Origin: an uncultured Prevotella sp.
GTDB taxonomy: Bacteria > Bacteroidota > Bacteroidia > Bacteroidales > Bacteroidaceae
Assembly (NCBI GenBank): GCA_905233825.1
Contig: CAJOFE010000019.1
Span: 1-63,681 of the forward strand
Length of the DNA: 63,681 bases
Direction of reading: 5' to 3'
A program made the position numbers and the translations under genes. Shown here piece after piece: positions 39,403 through 48,529 of the stretch (position 1 is its first letter; every line of letters starts with the position of its first letter). The notes under the pieces were generated by a model. The model saw nothing but the letters and a program-made list of their open reading frames with translations. It was not told the origin of the DNA and ran no database searches.

Positions 39403-40554
39403 TTATGACAGGAATCCGAGCAGGGCACCGGCTGCAACAGCCGAGCCGATGACACCAGCCACGTTCGGACCCATGGCATGCATGAGCAGGAAGTTGTGGC
39501 GGTCGTACTCCAGTCCCATGTTGTGACTGATGCGAGCAGCCATAGGTACTGCGCTTACGCCGGCATTGCCAATGAGCGGGTTAATCTTCTTATCCTTCGG
39601 CAAGAAGAGGTTCATCAGCTTAACGAAGCAGACGCCGCTGGCCGATGCAATAGCGAAGGCAAAGGCGCCGATGGCGAAGATAAAGACGGTGTTCCACGTG
39701 AGGAACTCGCTGGCCTGCGTAGAGCAGCCCACGGTGAGGCCGAGCAGCACGACAACGATATCGTTGAGGGCCGTACCGGCAGTCTTGGCCAGACGGGTGG
39801 TCTTGCCACTCTCCTTCAACAGGTTGCCGAAGAACAGCATGCCCAGCAGAGGCAGCGCCGAGGGCACGATGAAAGTGGTGATGAGCAGTCCGATGATGGG
39901 GAACAGGATGCGCTCGGTCTGGCTGACCTCACGTCCAGGCTTCATCTTGATGACACGCTCTTTCTTCGTGGTAAGCAGGCGCATGATAGGCGGCTGGATG
40001 AGGGGTACCAAGGCCATATAGCTATAGGCACAGACGGCGATGGCTCCCATGAGGTTGGGCGAAAGTTTCGAACTGAGGAAGATAGCCGTGGGGCCGTCGG
40101 CACCACCGATGATGGCGATACCAGCTGCCTGGTTGGGCTCGAAACCGAAGGCCAAGGCAATCATATAGGCGCCGAAGATACCAAACTGGGCGGCAGCTCC
40201 GATGAGCATCAGCTTCGGATTGGCCAGCAGGGCCGAAAAGTCGGTCATAGCACCAATGCCGAGGAAGATGAGTGGCGGGTACCAGCCTTGTCGCACACCT
40301 TGATAGAAGATATTCAGCACGGAGTTGTCTTCGTAAAGACCAATCTCCAGTCCGGCATCACCACGGAAAGGGATGTTTCCGAGAATGATACCCAGTCCGA
40401 TGGGCACGAGCAGCAACGGCTCGAAGTCCTTCTTAATGGCCAGATAGATGAAAAGGGCTCCGACCACTATCATGATGAGATTCCCCGCAGTAGCATTGGC
40501 AAAGCCTGTGTAGGTGAGGAACTCGTTGAAGTTTTCAGCTATAAAGTCAAACAT
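39403..40554 (-). CDS. oadB: Sodium-pumping decarboxylase beta subunit
   Basis: 383 residues, about 10-11 membrane helices. OadB/MmdB/GcdB family: GLEIGLYEDNSVLNIFYQG, FLGIGAMTDFSALLANP, and the conserved IIGGADGPTAIF and NAGVSAVPMAARISH regions that line the Na+ site. It decarboxylates carboxybiotin and exports Na+. Works with the biotin carrier and LTD-OadG subunits upstream; substrate (oxaloacetate or methylmalonyl-CoA) depends on the carboxyltransferase, which is not in this window. Confidence 0.95.
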   Translation of the reverse strand: MFDFIAENFNEFLTYTGFANATAGNLIMIVVGALFIYLAIKKDFEPLLLVPIGLGIILGNIPFRGDAGLEIGLYEDNSVLNIFYQGVRQGWYPPLIFLGIGAMTDFSALLANPKLMLIGAAAQFGIFGAYMIALAFGFEPNQAAGIAIIGGADGPTAIFLSSKLSPNLMGAIAVCAYSYMALVPLIQPPIMRLLTTKKERVIKMKPGREVSQTERILFPIIGLLITTFIVPSALPLLGMLFFGNLLKESGKTTRLAKTAGTALNDIVVVLLGLTVGCSTQASEFLTWNTVFIFAIGAFAFAIASASGVCFVKLMNLFLPKDKKINPLIGNAGVSAVPMAARISHNMGLEYDRHNFLLMHAMGPNVAGVIGSAVAAGALLGFLS

Positions 40555-40561
40555 TGTTTCG

Positions 40562-40692
40562 AGCCCCCTAAGTTAGGGGGTTGGGGGTCTGAACAAGCGG
40601 AAACCAGACCTATTTTAGGGGTTAATTGTTCCTTGATAGAGAGCCAGAAGCCTGCGCTTGTTCAGACCCCCAACCCCCTAACTTAAGGGGCT
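40562..40692. repeat. Long REP-type inverted repeat between biotin carrier and oadB
   Basis: Arms of about 38 nt, almost perfectly complementary: AGCCCCCTAAGTTAGGGGGT and TGGGGGTCTGAACAAGCG on the left, the reverse complement on the right, with ~55 nt between. It lies within an operon, so it could form a large mRNA hairpin that changes the oadB:carrier ratio. Confidence 0.85.
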
Positions 40693-40695
40693 TTA

Positions 40696-41169
40696 TCACC
40701 CTATTGTCAGCAATACGGCGCCTTCCATGACGGTTTCGCCCTGCTTCACAAGGATGGAAGTGACCTGTCCGGCATATTCCGACTCGATGTTGTTCTGCAT
40801 CTTCATGGCCTCGAGCACAAGGATGGTATCGCCAACATTGACCTGCTGGCCTACCTGCACCTTGATTTCGGTAATGGTACCAGGCAGCGGAGCCTTCACA
40901 CCATTGCCAGCCCCAGCGGGAGCAGCGGCAGGAGCAGCAGCAGGTGCGGCTGGTGCTGCGGCAGGAGTGGGAGCTGCAGCAGCTACTGGAGCAACAGCAG
41001 CAGCCTTCTTGGTAGCGGCCAGCGCAGGATGCTTGGCAGCATTGATGGGTTTCTGCATCTCAATCTCAAAGGGAATACCATTGACATTGACCTTGGCAAT
41101 CTTGCCTTCTACCTCGGCGATTTCTACTTCGTAATCGACGCCTTTTACTTTATATTGATAAGTTTTCAT
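40696..41169 (-). CDS. Biotin carboxyl carrier subunit of decarboxylase
   Basis: 157 residues: an N-terminal ~55-residue domain (YQYKVKGVDYEVEIAEV), a flexible Ala/Pro linker (about 56-88), and a biotinyl domain with LEAMKMQN, whose Lys (about 121) carries biotin. Transfers the carboxyl group from the carboxyltransferase to the beta subunit in the membrane. 15 nt after the LTD-OadG gene; separated from oadB by the REP pair. Confidence 0.93.
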   Translation of the reverse strand: MKTYQYKVKGVDYEVEIAEVEGKIAKVNVNGIPFEIEMQKPINAAKHPALAATKKAAAVAPVAAAAPTPAAAPAAPAAAPAAAPAGAGNGVKAPLPGTITEIKVQVGQQVNVGDTILVLEAMKMQNNIESEYAGQVTSILVKQGETVMEGAVLLTIG

Positions 41170-41184
41170 GTGATTGTCTGTATT

Positions 41185-42213
41185 TTAATGAAGTTCTGGA
41201 GTTGTGGGAATGGACGGAGCATTATGGTCAGAAGGAAGGAAGGGGTCGTGCCAATGAGTCATCTGGCTGTACTCGTCGTCCCAGCCAGTATCCTTCGACT
41301 TGATGGTAATCACGCCGCTCTCCACGTCGTGCACATCGTCCTCGTACTGGCGCAGGGCCAAGCCAATGACGGCCATATAGACCTCCATGTCAACACCCTT
41401 GAGGTCTAAGCCCTCCTGCAGCACGTTGCCTGTCTTGTGAGCGAGTTCCTTCGTGACCTCCACGGTCTTGGTGATAGGCTTAATGGGCTGTGTGTTGGCC
41501 ACCTTCTTAGCCGTATCCATGTGGCGCATCACCATGCCGAAGATGGTGAAGAACAGCCAAAGCAACGCTAAGCAGAGGAACACAATGCCCATAGCCATGA
41601 TAGCCATGGCAAATCCGTGAGGATCCTGCTCCTTGAACTTATCAACGCCCGTCTGCTGCTGTCCTTCGCTGGCCGTATTCTCAATGCCAGGCGTCACCTG
41701 CTGCGGGTTTCTCACCACCCATCCCTTACCCATGCGGGCATAGGAGCAATCGGCACCAAGGATAGGCACGCTGACCGAATCGATGAGCTCCACGCCGTTG
41801 CCGTTGTAGAGAGCCACCCATACGGCTGCCGAATCAGGAATCTGCACCTGAAGGTGTAACTTGCCCTGTGCAGGGCTGGAATTTCCAAAGAGTACCAAGT
41901 GCTGGCGCGCGCCCATATTGGTACGCTCATCACCAGAAGGAATGATACTCATCAGCTTGATGCGATCGGGAGCACTCATACGCTCATCGAGCACCTGACG
42001 ATTGGTGGTAAGGAACATGCCACGCACATTGTATGTGGTATAAGACGTGTTCTCCAACTCAATCCAGGCTTCGCGCTGTCCGAACTCATCCACAACACTA
42101 TTGGCATTGTTGGTCAGCACCTCGCTGATGACGATGTTCTTGGCACCCTGACCAAAAACCATCTGCGAAGCGGTCAGCAACATAGCCGATAGCAGTAGTT
42201 TCAAGTTGTTCAT
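41185..42213 (-). CDS. LTD-OadG fusion, decarboxylase gamma subunit
   Basis: 342 residues from MNNLKLLLSAML (signal ending VFGQG); the frame is open upstream but reads into the transporter's 3' end. An outside lamin-tail-like domain (about 25-160: ISEVLTNNANSVVDEFGQRE, AWIELENTS) is followed by a single membrane helix (about 200-225, AMGIVFLCLALLWLFFTIFG) typical of OadG, then a cytoplasmic tail. Gamma subunits anchor and assemble the pump. The fusion is a recurrent Bacteroidetes form; the LTD role is unknown. Confidence 0.85.
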   Translation of the reverse strand: MNNLKLLLSAMLLTASQMVFGQGAKNIVISEVLTNNANSVVDEFGQREAWIELENTSYTTYNVRGMFLTTNRQVLDERMSAPDRIKLMSIIPSGDERTNMGARQHLVLFGNSSPAQGKLHLQVQIPDSAAVWVALYNGNGVELIDSVSVPILGADCSYARMGKGWVVRNPQQVTPGIENTASEGQQQTGVDKFKEQDPHGFAMAIMAMGIVFLCLALLWLFFTIFGMVMRHMDTAKKVANTQPIKPITKTVEVTKELAHKTGNVLQEGLDLKGVDMEVYMAVIGLALRQYEDDVHDVESGVITIKSKDTGWDDEYSQMTHWHDPFLPSDHNAPSIPTTPELH

Positions 42214-42241
42214 TGTTGGTTTACGTGTATTAATAATAATG

Positions 42242-43918
42242 TTATTGACAGAAGAAGAGTACGATGAGCTGTGCCGTAAGGATGCGCAGGAACATCGAGA
42301 GCGGATAGACCGTAGAGTAGCCCACAGCAGGGGCCTCTTTCGAGCAGATGCTATTGGCATAGGCCAGAGCAGGGGGATCGGTATAGGTACCCGAAATCAT
42401 GCCAGCAATGGTGAAGTAGTTGAACTTGAACTTCATGCGGGCGATGGGACCTACTATTAATATAGGTATGATCGTGATGAAGAAACCTGTAAGTACATAG
42501 AGCAGCCCGTCGCCTTCCATTACCGTCTGGAAGAAGCCTGCACCTGCCTTGATGCCCACCGAAGCGAGGAAGAGCACCAGTCCTATCTCGCGCAGCATCA
42601 TATTGGCCGAGGTGGTGGTATAGGTCACGAGCTTGATCTTATAGCCATAGCGACCAATGAGGATGGCAATAATGAGCGGACCTCCGGCAATGCCCAGCTT
42701 CATGAGCGGCATGCCAGGAATGAAGGGCAGCGAACCGAAGATGATACCCAGGAAAACACCCACGAAGATAGTGGCGATATTAGGCGCATCCAAGCGCTTC
42801 ACACTATTACCCATCTTATTAGCCACACGATCAACAGCGTCCTCAGGACCTACAACCATGATGCGATCGCCCACCTGCAAGGGAAGCGACGGCGAGGCAA
42901 AGAGGTCCATTCCATGACGGGTGACACGGGTGACGTTCACGCCATAGACGCTGGAGAAGTGCATCTGTCCGAACGTTTTACCATTCACATTGGGATTGGT
43001 CACCACCACACGCTTCGATACCATAGGCTGGTCAGTCTGCTGCCAATCGACTTCGATGACAGGGCCTATAAAAGCCATGATAGCTTCCCAGTCGGCTTCG
43101 GAACAGACAATAAAGAGCTGGTCGCCGATGTGGAAAACAGTATTACGGTTGGGAATAGCCACATGACCATCGTGCAGGATACGCGAACACACGAAGTCGC
43201 GGTTCAGGAAATCATGAACCTGCAGCAACGTCTTGCCTTCCAGATACTGATTGGTCACTTCCAAGTGCATCTTATGAGGCTTCTTGTTCACGTTGGCATT
43301 GGCTTGCGCCTCCAAGTCAGCCTCTTCCTTCTCCAAGCGTACCTTGCAGATATAGCGGATAAGGATGATGGCACCAATGATACCCAGCACACCAAGAGGA
43401 TAGGCACATGCATAGGCAGATGCTATCTGCGGAGCACCTTCGCCATAGACCGAAGCCAACGCCTCGTTGGCAGCACCAAGACCAGGCGTGTTGGTTACGG
43501 CACCATAGAGCGTACCCACCATCATGGGCAACGTTGTGTTATTGTTGGTATCGAAGAAGATGAAATAGCAGCCGAACATCACAAGAATGTTGAGCGCTAT
43601 AGCCGTGACTGCCAAGCCGTTGAGCTTTACACCGGCCGCACCGAAACTCTCAAAGAAGCCTGGGCCCACCTGCAAGCCTATCATAAAGACAAAGAGGATG
43701 AGACCAAAGTCTTGAACAAATGTCAAGATATCAATTGGAGCGGTAAAACCGAAATGACCGGCCACAATACCTGCGAAAAGCACGAAGGTAACACCTAAGG
43801 AAATACCGAACACCTTAATCTTACCCAAATAGACGCCGACGGCAATCACCACCGCATAGAGTAATGCGATGTGCGCCACCGAACCGGTATTGGTGAAAAG
43901 ATTAGTCAGCCACTCCAT
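42242..43918 (-). CDS. AspT/YidE-type transporter with two TrkA-C domains
   Basis: 558 residues. Two membrane halves (about 1-190 and 385-558) flank two RCK/TrkA-C domains (about 205-290 with [15 protein letters not shown], and 300-375 with [15 protein letters not shown]). This is the aspartate-alanine exchanger/YidE family; repeats such as [19 protein letters not shown] and [19 protein letters not shown] mark each half. Substrate unknown; dicarboxylate or amino-acid exchange would fit beside decarboxylase subunits. 28 nt upstream of LTD-OadG and 6 nt downstream of valS, all same strand. Confidence 0.88.
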   Translation of the reverse strand: MEWLTNLFTNTGSVAHIALLYAVVIAVGVYLGKIKVFGISLGVTFVLFAGIVAGHFGFTAPIDILTFVQDFGLILFVFMIGLQVGPGFFESFGAAGVKLNGLAVTAIALNILVMFGCYFIFFDTNNNTTLPMMVGTLYGAVTNTPGLGAANEALASVYGEGAPQIASAYACAYPLGVLGIIGAIILIRYICKVRLEKEEADLEAQANANVNKKPHKMHLEVTNQYLEGKTLLQVHDFLNRDFVCSRILHDGHVAIPNRNTVFHIGDQLFIVCSEADWEAIMAFIGPVIEVDWQQTDQPMVSKRVVVTNPNVNGKTFGQMHFSSVYGVNVTRVTRHGMDLFASPSLPLQVGDRIMVVGPEDAVDRVANKMGNSVKRLDAPNIATIFVGVFLGIIFGSLPFIPGMPLMKLGIAGGPLIIAILIGRYGYKIKLVTYTTTSANMMLREIGLVLFLASVGIKAGAGFFQTVMEGDGLLYVLTGFFITIIPILIVGPIARMKFKFNYFTIAGMISGTYTDPPALAYANSICSKEAPAVGYSTVYPLSMFLRILTAQLIVLFFCQ

Positions 43919-43924
43919 AGCATC

Positions 43925-46630
43925 TTATTTCTTTAATGCTGCAATACTTTCCTTCAAAGCGGCAATCTTCTCCTCGGCATCGCTCTGCTTCTTGCGTTCC
44001 ATAGCTACGACAGCCTCAGGAGCATTCTGTACAAAACGCTCGTTGCTGAGTTTCTTCAGCACACCAGTCAGGAAGCCTTCGAGGTGAGCCAGCTGAGCCT
44101 CCATTTTCTCAATCTCAGCATTCACATCGATGAGGTCGCCAAGAGGAACGGCAAATTCGTCGGTATCTACCATGAAGGCGCTGGCCATCGAATCCTTAGT
44201 CTCAACTACGGTAATGGCTTTCAGGTTGGCCATCTTCATGATGATGTCGTTGTAGGACTCGTACCTATTGCTTCCAACGACCTGAAGCTCGAGCTGTTCC
44301 TTAGGAGCGATGTTCTTCAGGCTACGTACTGTGCGCACGCCGCTAACCACCTGCTTCACCTGCTCAATATCGGCGAGGAGCTGCTTGTCTTCAGCGGGTA
44401 AAGAACCAAGAACGAGTTGGTCGCGCATGATGCTCTCACCAGACTTGCGGTCATAGAGTGCCTGCCACAGTTCTTCGGTAATGAAGGGCATGAACGGGTG
44501 GAGCATCTTCAGCAGCGTCTCGAAGAAACGCAGGGTAGCCTCGTAGGTCTCACGGTCGATAGGCTGTTGCTGTCCATCCTTATAAGCGGGCTTCACCATC
44601 TCCAAATACCATTGTGAGAACTCGTCCCAGAAGAGCTTATAGACAGTCATCAACGCATCGCTGATGCGATACTTCGAGAAGTGGTCTTGCAACTCTTCAT
44701 TGGCCTGCTTCAGCTTGGCGTCCATCCAAGCCACAGCCGTCTTGTTTGCGATGCTGCATACAGAACTGTCGGCCACCTGCCAACCTTTCACCAAGCGGAA
44801 GGCATTCCATATCTTATTGTTGAAATTACGGCCCTGTTCACAAAGCGCCTCGTCAAAGAGAATATCGTTACCAGCCGGAGCAGAGAGCATCATACCCATG
44901 CGCACACCATCGGCACCGTATTTGTCAATCAGTTCGATAGGATCAGGACTGTTTCCTAAGCTCTTCGACATCTTACGACCCAGCTTATCGCGTACAATAC
45001 CCGTGAAATATACGTTCTTGAAAGGATACTTGCCCATATATTCCTCGCCAGCCATAATCATACGAGCCACCCAGAAGAAGATAATGTCGGGAGCTGTCAC
45101 GAGGTCGCTGGTAGGATAATAGTAATTGATTTCCTCGTTGCCTGGATTGTTGATACCATCAAAAAGGCTGACAGGCCACAGCCACGAACTGAACCATGTA
45201 TCAAGCGCATCCTCGTCCTGACGAAGATCAGCATCCGTCACTTTCGAGTCTTTCTGCTGAGCCAGCTTCAGGGCTTCCTCACGAGTAGTGGCTACGACGT
45301 AATCATCGTTCTCATTATAGTAATAAGCTGGAATACGATGTCCCCACCACAGCTGACGCGAGATGCACCAGTCCTGAATGTTTTCGAGCCAGTTCTTATA
45401 GGTATTGACATATTTCTGGGGATAGAACTTCATCTCGCCATTCACTACTGGCGGTAGGGCGATGTCGGCAAAGTGCTGCATCTTGAGGAACCATTGCAAC
45501 GAGAGACGCGGTTCGATGGGCGTATCAGGATTACGCTCCGAATAGCCCACCTTGTTGGTATAGTCCTCAATCTTCTCCATCAGCCCAGCCTCCTTCAAAT
45601 CTTTGGTTATCTGCTTGCGGCAGTCCATGCGGTCCATACCGACGTAGATAGAACTCTGCTCAGAGATCGTGCCATCGGGATTGAAGATGTCGATAGTCTC
45701 CAAATTGTGGGTCTTACCCAGCATGTAGTCGTTGGTATCGTGAGCGGGTGTCACTTTCAGACAGCCTGTACCGAACTCAATATCCACGTAGCGGTCTTCA
45801 ATGACGGGGATGACACGGTTCACCAAAGGCACGATGACCTTGCGGCCCTTCAGCCATTGGTTCTTCGGATCCTTGGGGTTGATACACATGGCGGTATCGC
45901 CCATGATTGTCTCAGGACGGGTAGTAGCCACTACTGCATAGTAACCCTTCTCATCCTTGTGGATGATGTTGCCTTCTGCCTTCAGGGCCTCTTCATTGTC
46001 AAGGACTTTCAGCCCATCCACATAATACTTCAAATGGAAAAGATGGCTTTTCTCTTCCTTATAAATCACTTCCTCCGTAGAAAGTGCGGTGAGGGCTTTC
46101 GGGTCCCAGTTCACCATACGCAAGCCGCGATAGATGAGTCCCTTGTTGTAGAGATCCACAAAGACCTTGATGACGCTCTCACTACGTTTCTCATCCATGG
46201 TGAAGGCCGTGCGGTCCCAGTCACAGCTGGCACCCAAACGGCGCAACTGCTTCAGGATGATGCCTCCATGCTCGTGTGTCCAGTCCCAGGCATGCTCCAG
46301 GAACTGCTCACGAGTGAGGTCGTGCTTCTTAATACCCTCGCCAGCCAGTTTCTTCACTACCTTGGCCTCCGTAGCAATAGAAGCATGGTCGGTGCCAGGC
46401 ACCCAGCAGGCGTTCTTACCCTCCATACGGGCACGACGCACCAGGATGTCCTGAATGGTGTTGTTGAGCATGTGCCCCATATGGAGCACACCCGTTACAT
46501 TGGGTGGCGGAATGACGATAGTATAAGGCTCGCGACCGTCGGGCTTTGAGCTGAAAAGTTTGTTATCTAACCAGTACTGATACCATTTACCTTCGACCTC
46601 GCGTGGGTCGTATTTACTCGCAATTTCCAT
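43925..46630 (-). CDS. valS: Valyl-tRNA synthetase
   Basis: 901 residues. Charges tRNA-Val. HMGH (class I HIGH motif) at residues 50-53, KMSKS in [14 protein letters not shown], editing domain in between ([19 protein letters not shown] region), anticodon-binding domain, and a C-terminal coiled coil ([20 protein letters not shown]). Start ATG at 46630 ([14 protein letters not shown]) matches the family; the upstream extension is promoter. TACCTTTG at 46670-46663. Confidence 0.97.
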   Translation of the reverse strand: MEIASKYDPREVEGKWYQYWLDNKLFSSKPDGREPYTIVIPPPNVTGVLHMGHMLNNTIQDILVRRARMEGKNACWVPGTDHASIATEAKVVKKLAGEGIKKHDLTREQFLEHAWDWTHEHGGIILKQLRRLGASCDWDRTAFTMDEKRSESVIKVFVDLYNKGLIYRGLRMVNWDPKALTALSTEEVIYKEEKSHLFHLKYYVDGLKVLDNEEALKAEGNIIHKDEKGYYAVVATTRPETIMGDTAMCINPKDPKNQWLKGRKVIVPLVNRVIPVIEDRYVDIEFGTGCLKVTPAHDTNDYMLGKTHNLETIDIFNPDGTISEQSSIYVGMDRMDCRKQITKDLKEAGLMEKIEDYTNKVGYSERNPDTPIEPRLSLQWFLKMQHFADIALPPVVNGEMKFYPQKYVNTYKNWLENIQDWCISRQLWWGHRIPAYYYNENDDYVVATTREEALKLAQQKDSKVTDADLRQDEDALDTWFSSWLWPVSLFDGINNPGNEEINYYYPTSDLVTAPDIIFFWVARMIMAGEEYMGKYPFKNVYFTGIVRDKLGRKMSKSLGNSPDPIELIDKYGADGVRMGMMLSAPAGNDILFDEALCEQGRNFNNKIWNAFRLVKGWQVADSSVCSIANKTAVAWMDAKLKQANEELQDHFSKYRISDALMTVYKLFWDEFSQWYLEMVKPAYKDGQQQPIDRETYEATLRFFETLLKMLHPFMPFITEELWQALYDRKSGESIMRDQLVLGSLPAEDKQLLADIEQVKQVVSGVRTVRSLKNIAPKEQLELQVVGSNRYESYNDIIMKMANLKAITVVETKDSMASAFMVDTDEFAVPLGDLIDVNAEIEKMEAQLAHLEGFLTGVLKKLSNERFVQNAPEAVVAMERKKQSDAEEKIAALKESIAALKK

Positions 46631-46662
46631 AAATCTTATAAAAGCTTTCTCTATTTGGGGTG

Positions 46663-46670
46663 CAAAGGTA
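46663..46670 (-). promoter_or_regulatory. -7 box upstream of valS
   Basis: TACCTTTG on the minus strand, 33 nt before the valS ATG. No clear -33 element. It lies in the 83 nt between valS and the preceding FAD dehydrogenase gene. Confidence 0.5.
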
Positions 46671-46713
46671 CGAAGAAAAAACGAAAAGAGTGTTGTTTTA
46701 GCGTTAATCGGTG

Positions 46714-48264
46714 TTAAATATTGCGCATATATTCCGCACACATCTCTGCGCAGCGTTCACCATCGACTCCCGCCGAGACAATACCCCCCGCATAACCGGC
46801 ACCTTCGCCACAGGGGAAGAGACCTGCAATGCGCACATGCTGCAACGTCAGGTTGTCGCGGATAATACGCACAGGCGACGAGGTGCGGGTTTCTACGCCA
46901 ATCATCACGGCCTCGTTGGTCAAGAATCCATGTGCCTGACGGCCAAAGGTCTTAAAGCCCTGCTGTAAACGAGAAGCGATAGGGCGAGGCAGCCAGAAGT
47001 GTAACGGCGATGACACCAACCCCGGGGCATACGAACTGCGAGGCAAGTCGAAGCTCAACTTACCATTGACAAAGTCGGCCATTCGCTGGGCAGGAGCCGT
47101 CTGTTTCATGTTGGCCTGCTGCCAGCACAAACGCTCCAACTCCTCCTGATAGCGCATGACGCGCAGCACATCGTCGCCCTCGATGTCCTCGGGGCGTGTT
47201 TCCACCACCATACCACTATTGCTCCATTGCGTGCCACGACTGGCTGGGCTCATGCCATTCACCACCACCTGCTCGGGGCCAGTAGCCGCTGGAATGACAA
47301 AGCCACCCGGACACATGCAGAATGAATAGACGCCACGCCCCTCCACCTGGGTGACGAAAGAATACTCGGCGGCTGGAAGCCATTGTCCCCTGCCCTCCTT
47401 GCAATGGTACTGAATCTGGTCGATGAGCTGCGAAGGATGCTCCAGACGAACACCTACTGCAATGCCCTTTGCCTCTATCTCTACTTTTGCTTCAGCCAAA
47501 TATCTGTAAACATCTCTGGCTGAGTGACCTGTGGCAAGAATGACGGAACCTCTAAACTCCTTTCCATTAGCCTCACATCCCACCACTTTAGAGCCATCAA
47601 AGAGCAGTCTGGTCATCTTCGTCTGGAAGTGCACCTCGCCACTACTATTTATAATGGTATTACGCATGGCCTCGATGACCTGTGGCAAGCGGTCAGTACC
47701 GATATGCGGATGGGCATCGGCCAGAATGGCGGTCGAGGCCCCATGCTGACAGAACACATGGAGAATCTTCTCGATACTGCCACGTTTCTTCGAGCGCGTA
47801 TAGAGCTTGCCGTCGGAATAGGCTCCTGCCCCACCCTCGCCGAAGCAGTAGTTGCTCTCAGCATCCACCTGCTGCGTACGGGAAATAGCCGCCAAATCCT
47901 TTTTCCGCTCATGCACGTCTTTGCCACGCTCTAAAACAACAGGCCGCAATCCTAATTCTATCAGACGAAGGGCAGCAAACAGTCCCCCCGGCCCTGCGCC
48001 AACCACGATGACTTGCGGCTTTCCTGAAACATCAGGGTATTCTATATGGACGTACTCATCGTCCATCGGGGGCTCGTTGATGTAGAGACGCACTTTCAGA
48101 TTGACGAAGATGGTGCGCTGGCGAGCATCGATAGAACGTTTCAAGATGCGCACACCCTTCAGCGCGCTGAGGGCAATGCCGTTCTCTTCTGAAATGTATC
48201 GACGCAAATTGTCGGAATCGGCCGCTACCTGAGGCAGCACACGGAGCTGAATTTCCTGTATCAT
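46714..48264 (-). CDS. FAD-dependent dehydrogenase, NAD(P)/FAD family
   Basis: 516 residues from [12 protein letters not shown]-terminal ~90 residues are a small alpha/beta domain often fused in this family, followed by the FAD dinucleotide-binding motif [15 protein letters not shown] (GxGxxG), LERG, and [20 protein letters not shown]. The C-terminus has [19 protein letters not shown], the second FAD contact. I recall this as an uncharacterised COG2509-type flavoprotein. The -7 box TACCTTTG ends 3 nt before the ATG, implying a leaderless mRNA. Confidence 0.9.
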   Translation of the reverse strand: MIQEIQLRVLPQVAADSDNLRRYISEENGIALSALKGVRILKRSIDARQRTIFVNLKVRLYINEPPMDDEYVHIEYPDVSGKPQVIVVGAGPGGLFAALRLIELGLRPVVLERGKDVHERKKDLAAISRTQQVDAESNYCFGEGGAGAYSDGKLYTRSKKRGSIEKILHVFCQHGASTAILADAHPHIGTDRLPQVIEAMRNTIINSSGEVHFQTKMTRLLFDGSKVVGCEANGKEFRGSVILATGHSARDVYRYLAEAKVEIEAKGIAVGVRLEHPSQLIDQIQYHCKEGRGQWLPAAEYSFVTQVEGRGVYSFCMCPGGFVIPAATGPEQVVVNGMSPASRGTQWSNSGMVVETRPEDIEGDDVLRVMRYQEELERLCWQQANMKQTAPAQRMADFVNGKLSFDLPRSSYAPGLVSSPLHFWLPRPIASRLQQGFKTFGRQAHGFLTNEAVMIGVETRTSSPVRIIRDNLTLQHVRIAGLFPCGEGAGYAGGIVSAGVDGERCAEMCAEYMRNI

Positions 48265-48267
48265 GGT

Positions 48268-48275
48268 GCAAAGGT
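48268..48275 (-). promoter_or_regulatory. -7 box directly before FAD dehydrogenase start
   Basis: TACCTTTG on the minus strand ends at 48268, ATG at 48264. A second TACCTTTG on the same strand at 48359-48352 could give a leadered transcript. Confidence 0.5.
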
Positions 48276-48455
48276 AGTGCAAACCGAGCGAAAAACCAAA
48301 AATATTTGAGTTTTTCAGAGGTGCAGCCTACCTTCGCGTTATTTTTTAACGCAAAGGTACGAAAAAAAATGTTTTTTGCACCTCCTTGGGATATTATTTC
48401 ATTCCCAAAATCGAAAAATATGACAGAAAACGATGGTCGAATAAAAAAAATACAG

Positions 48456-48463
48456 TACCTTTG
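48456..48463 (+). promoter_or_regulatory. -7 box of thrA
   Basis: TACCTTTG on the plus strand, 66 nt before the thrA start. The leader contains no obvious Thr/Ile-rich peptide or attenuator. Confidence 0.55.
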
Positions 48464-48529
48464 CACCGCCAATGGATGAAGCCCTGCTTGTTAAGGGGTA
48501 CCATTCGGAAAGATAAATTGCATAGAAAT

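Noticed and set aside
39478..40686. 402-codon plus frame opposite oadB
   Set aside because: Reads through the REP inverted repeat and is very hydrophilic; the minus frame is a clear OadB.
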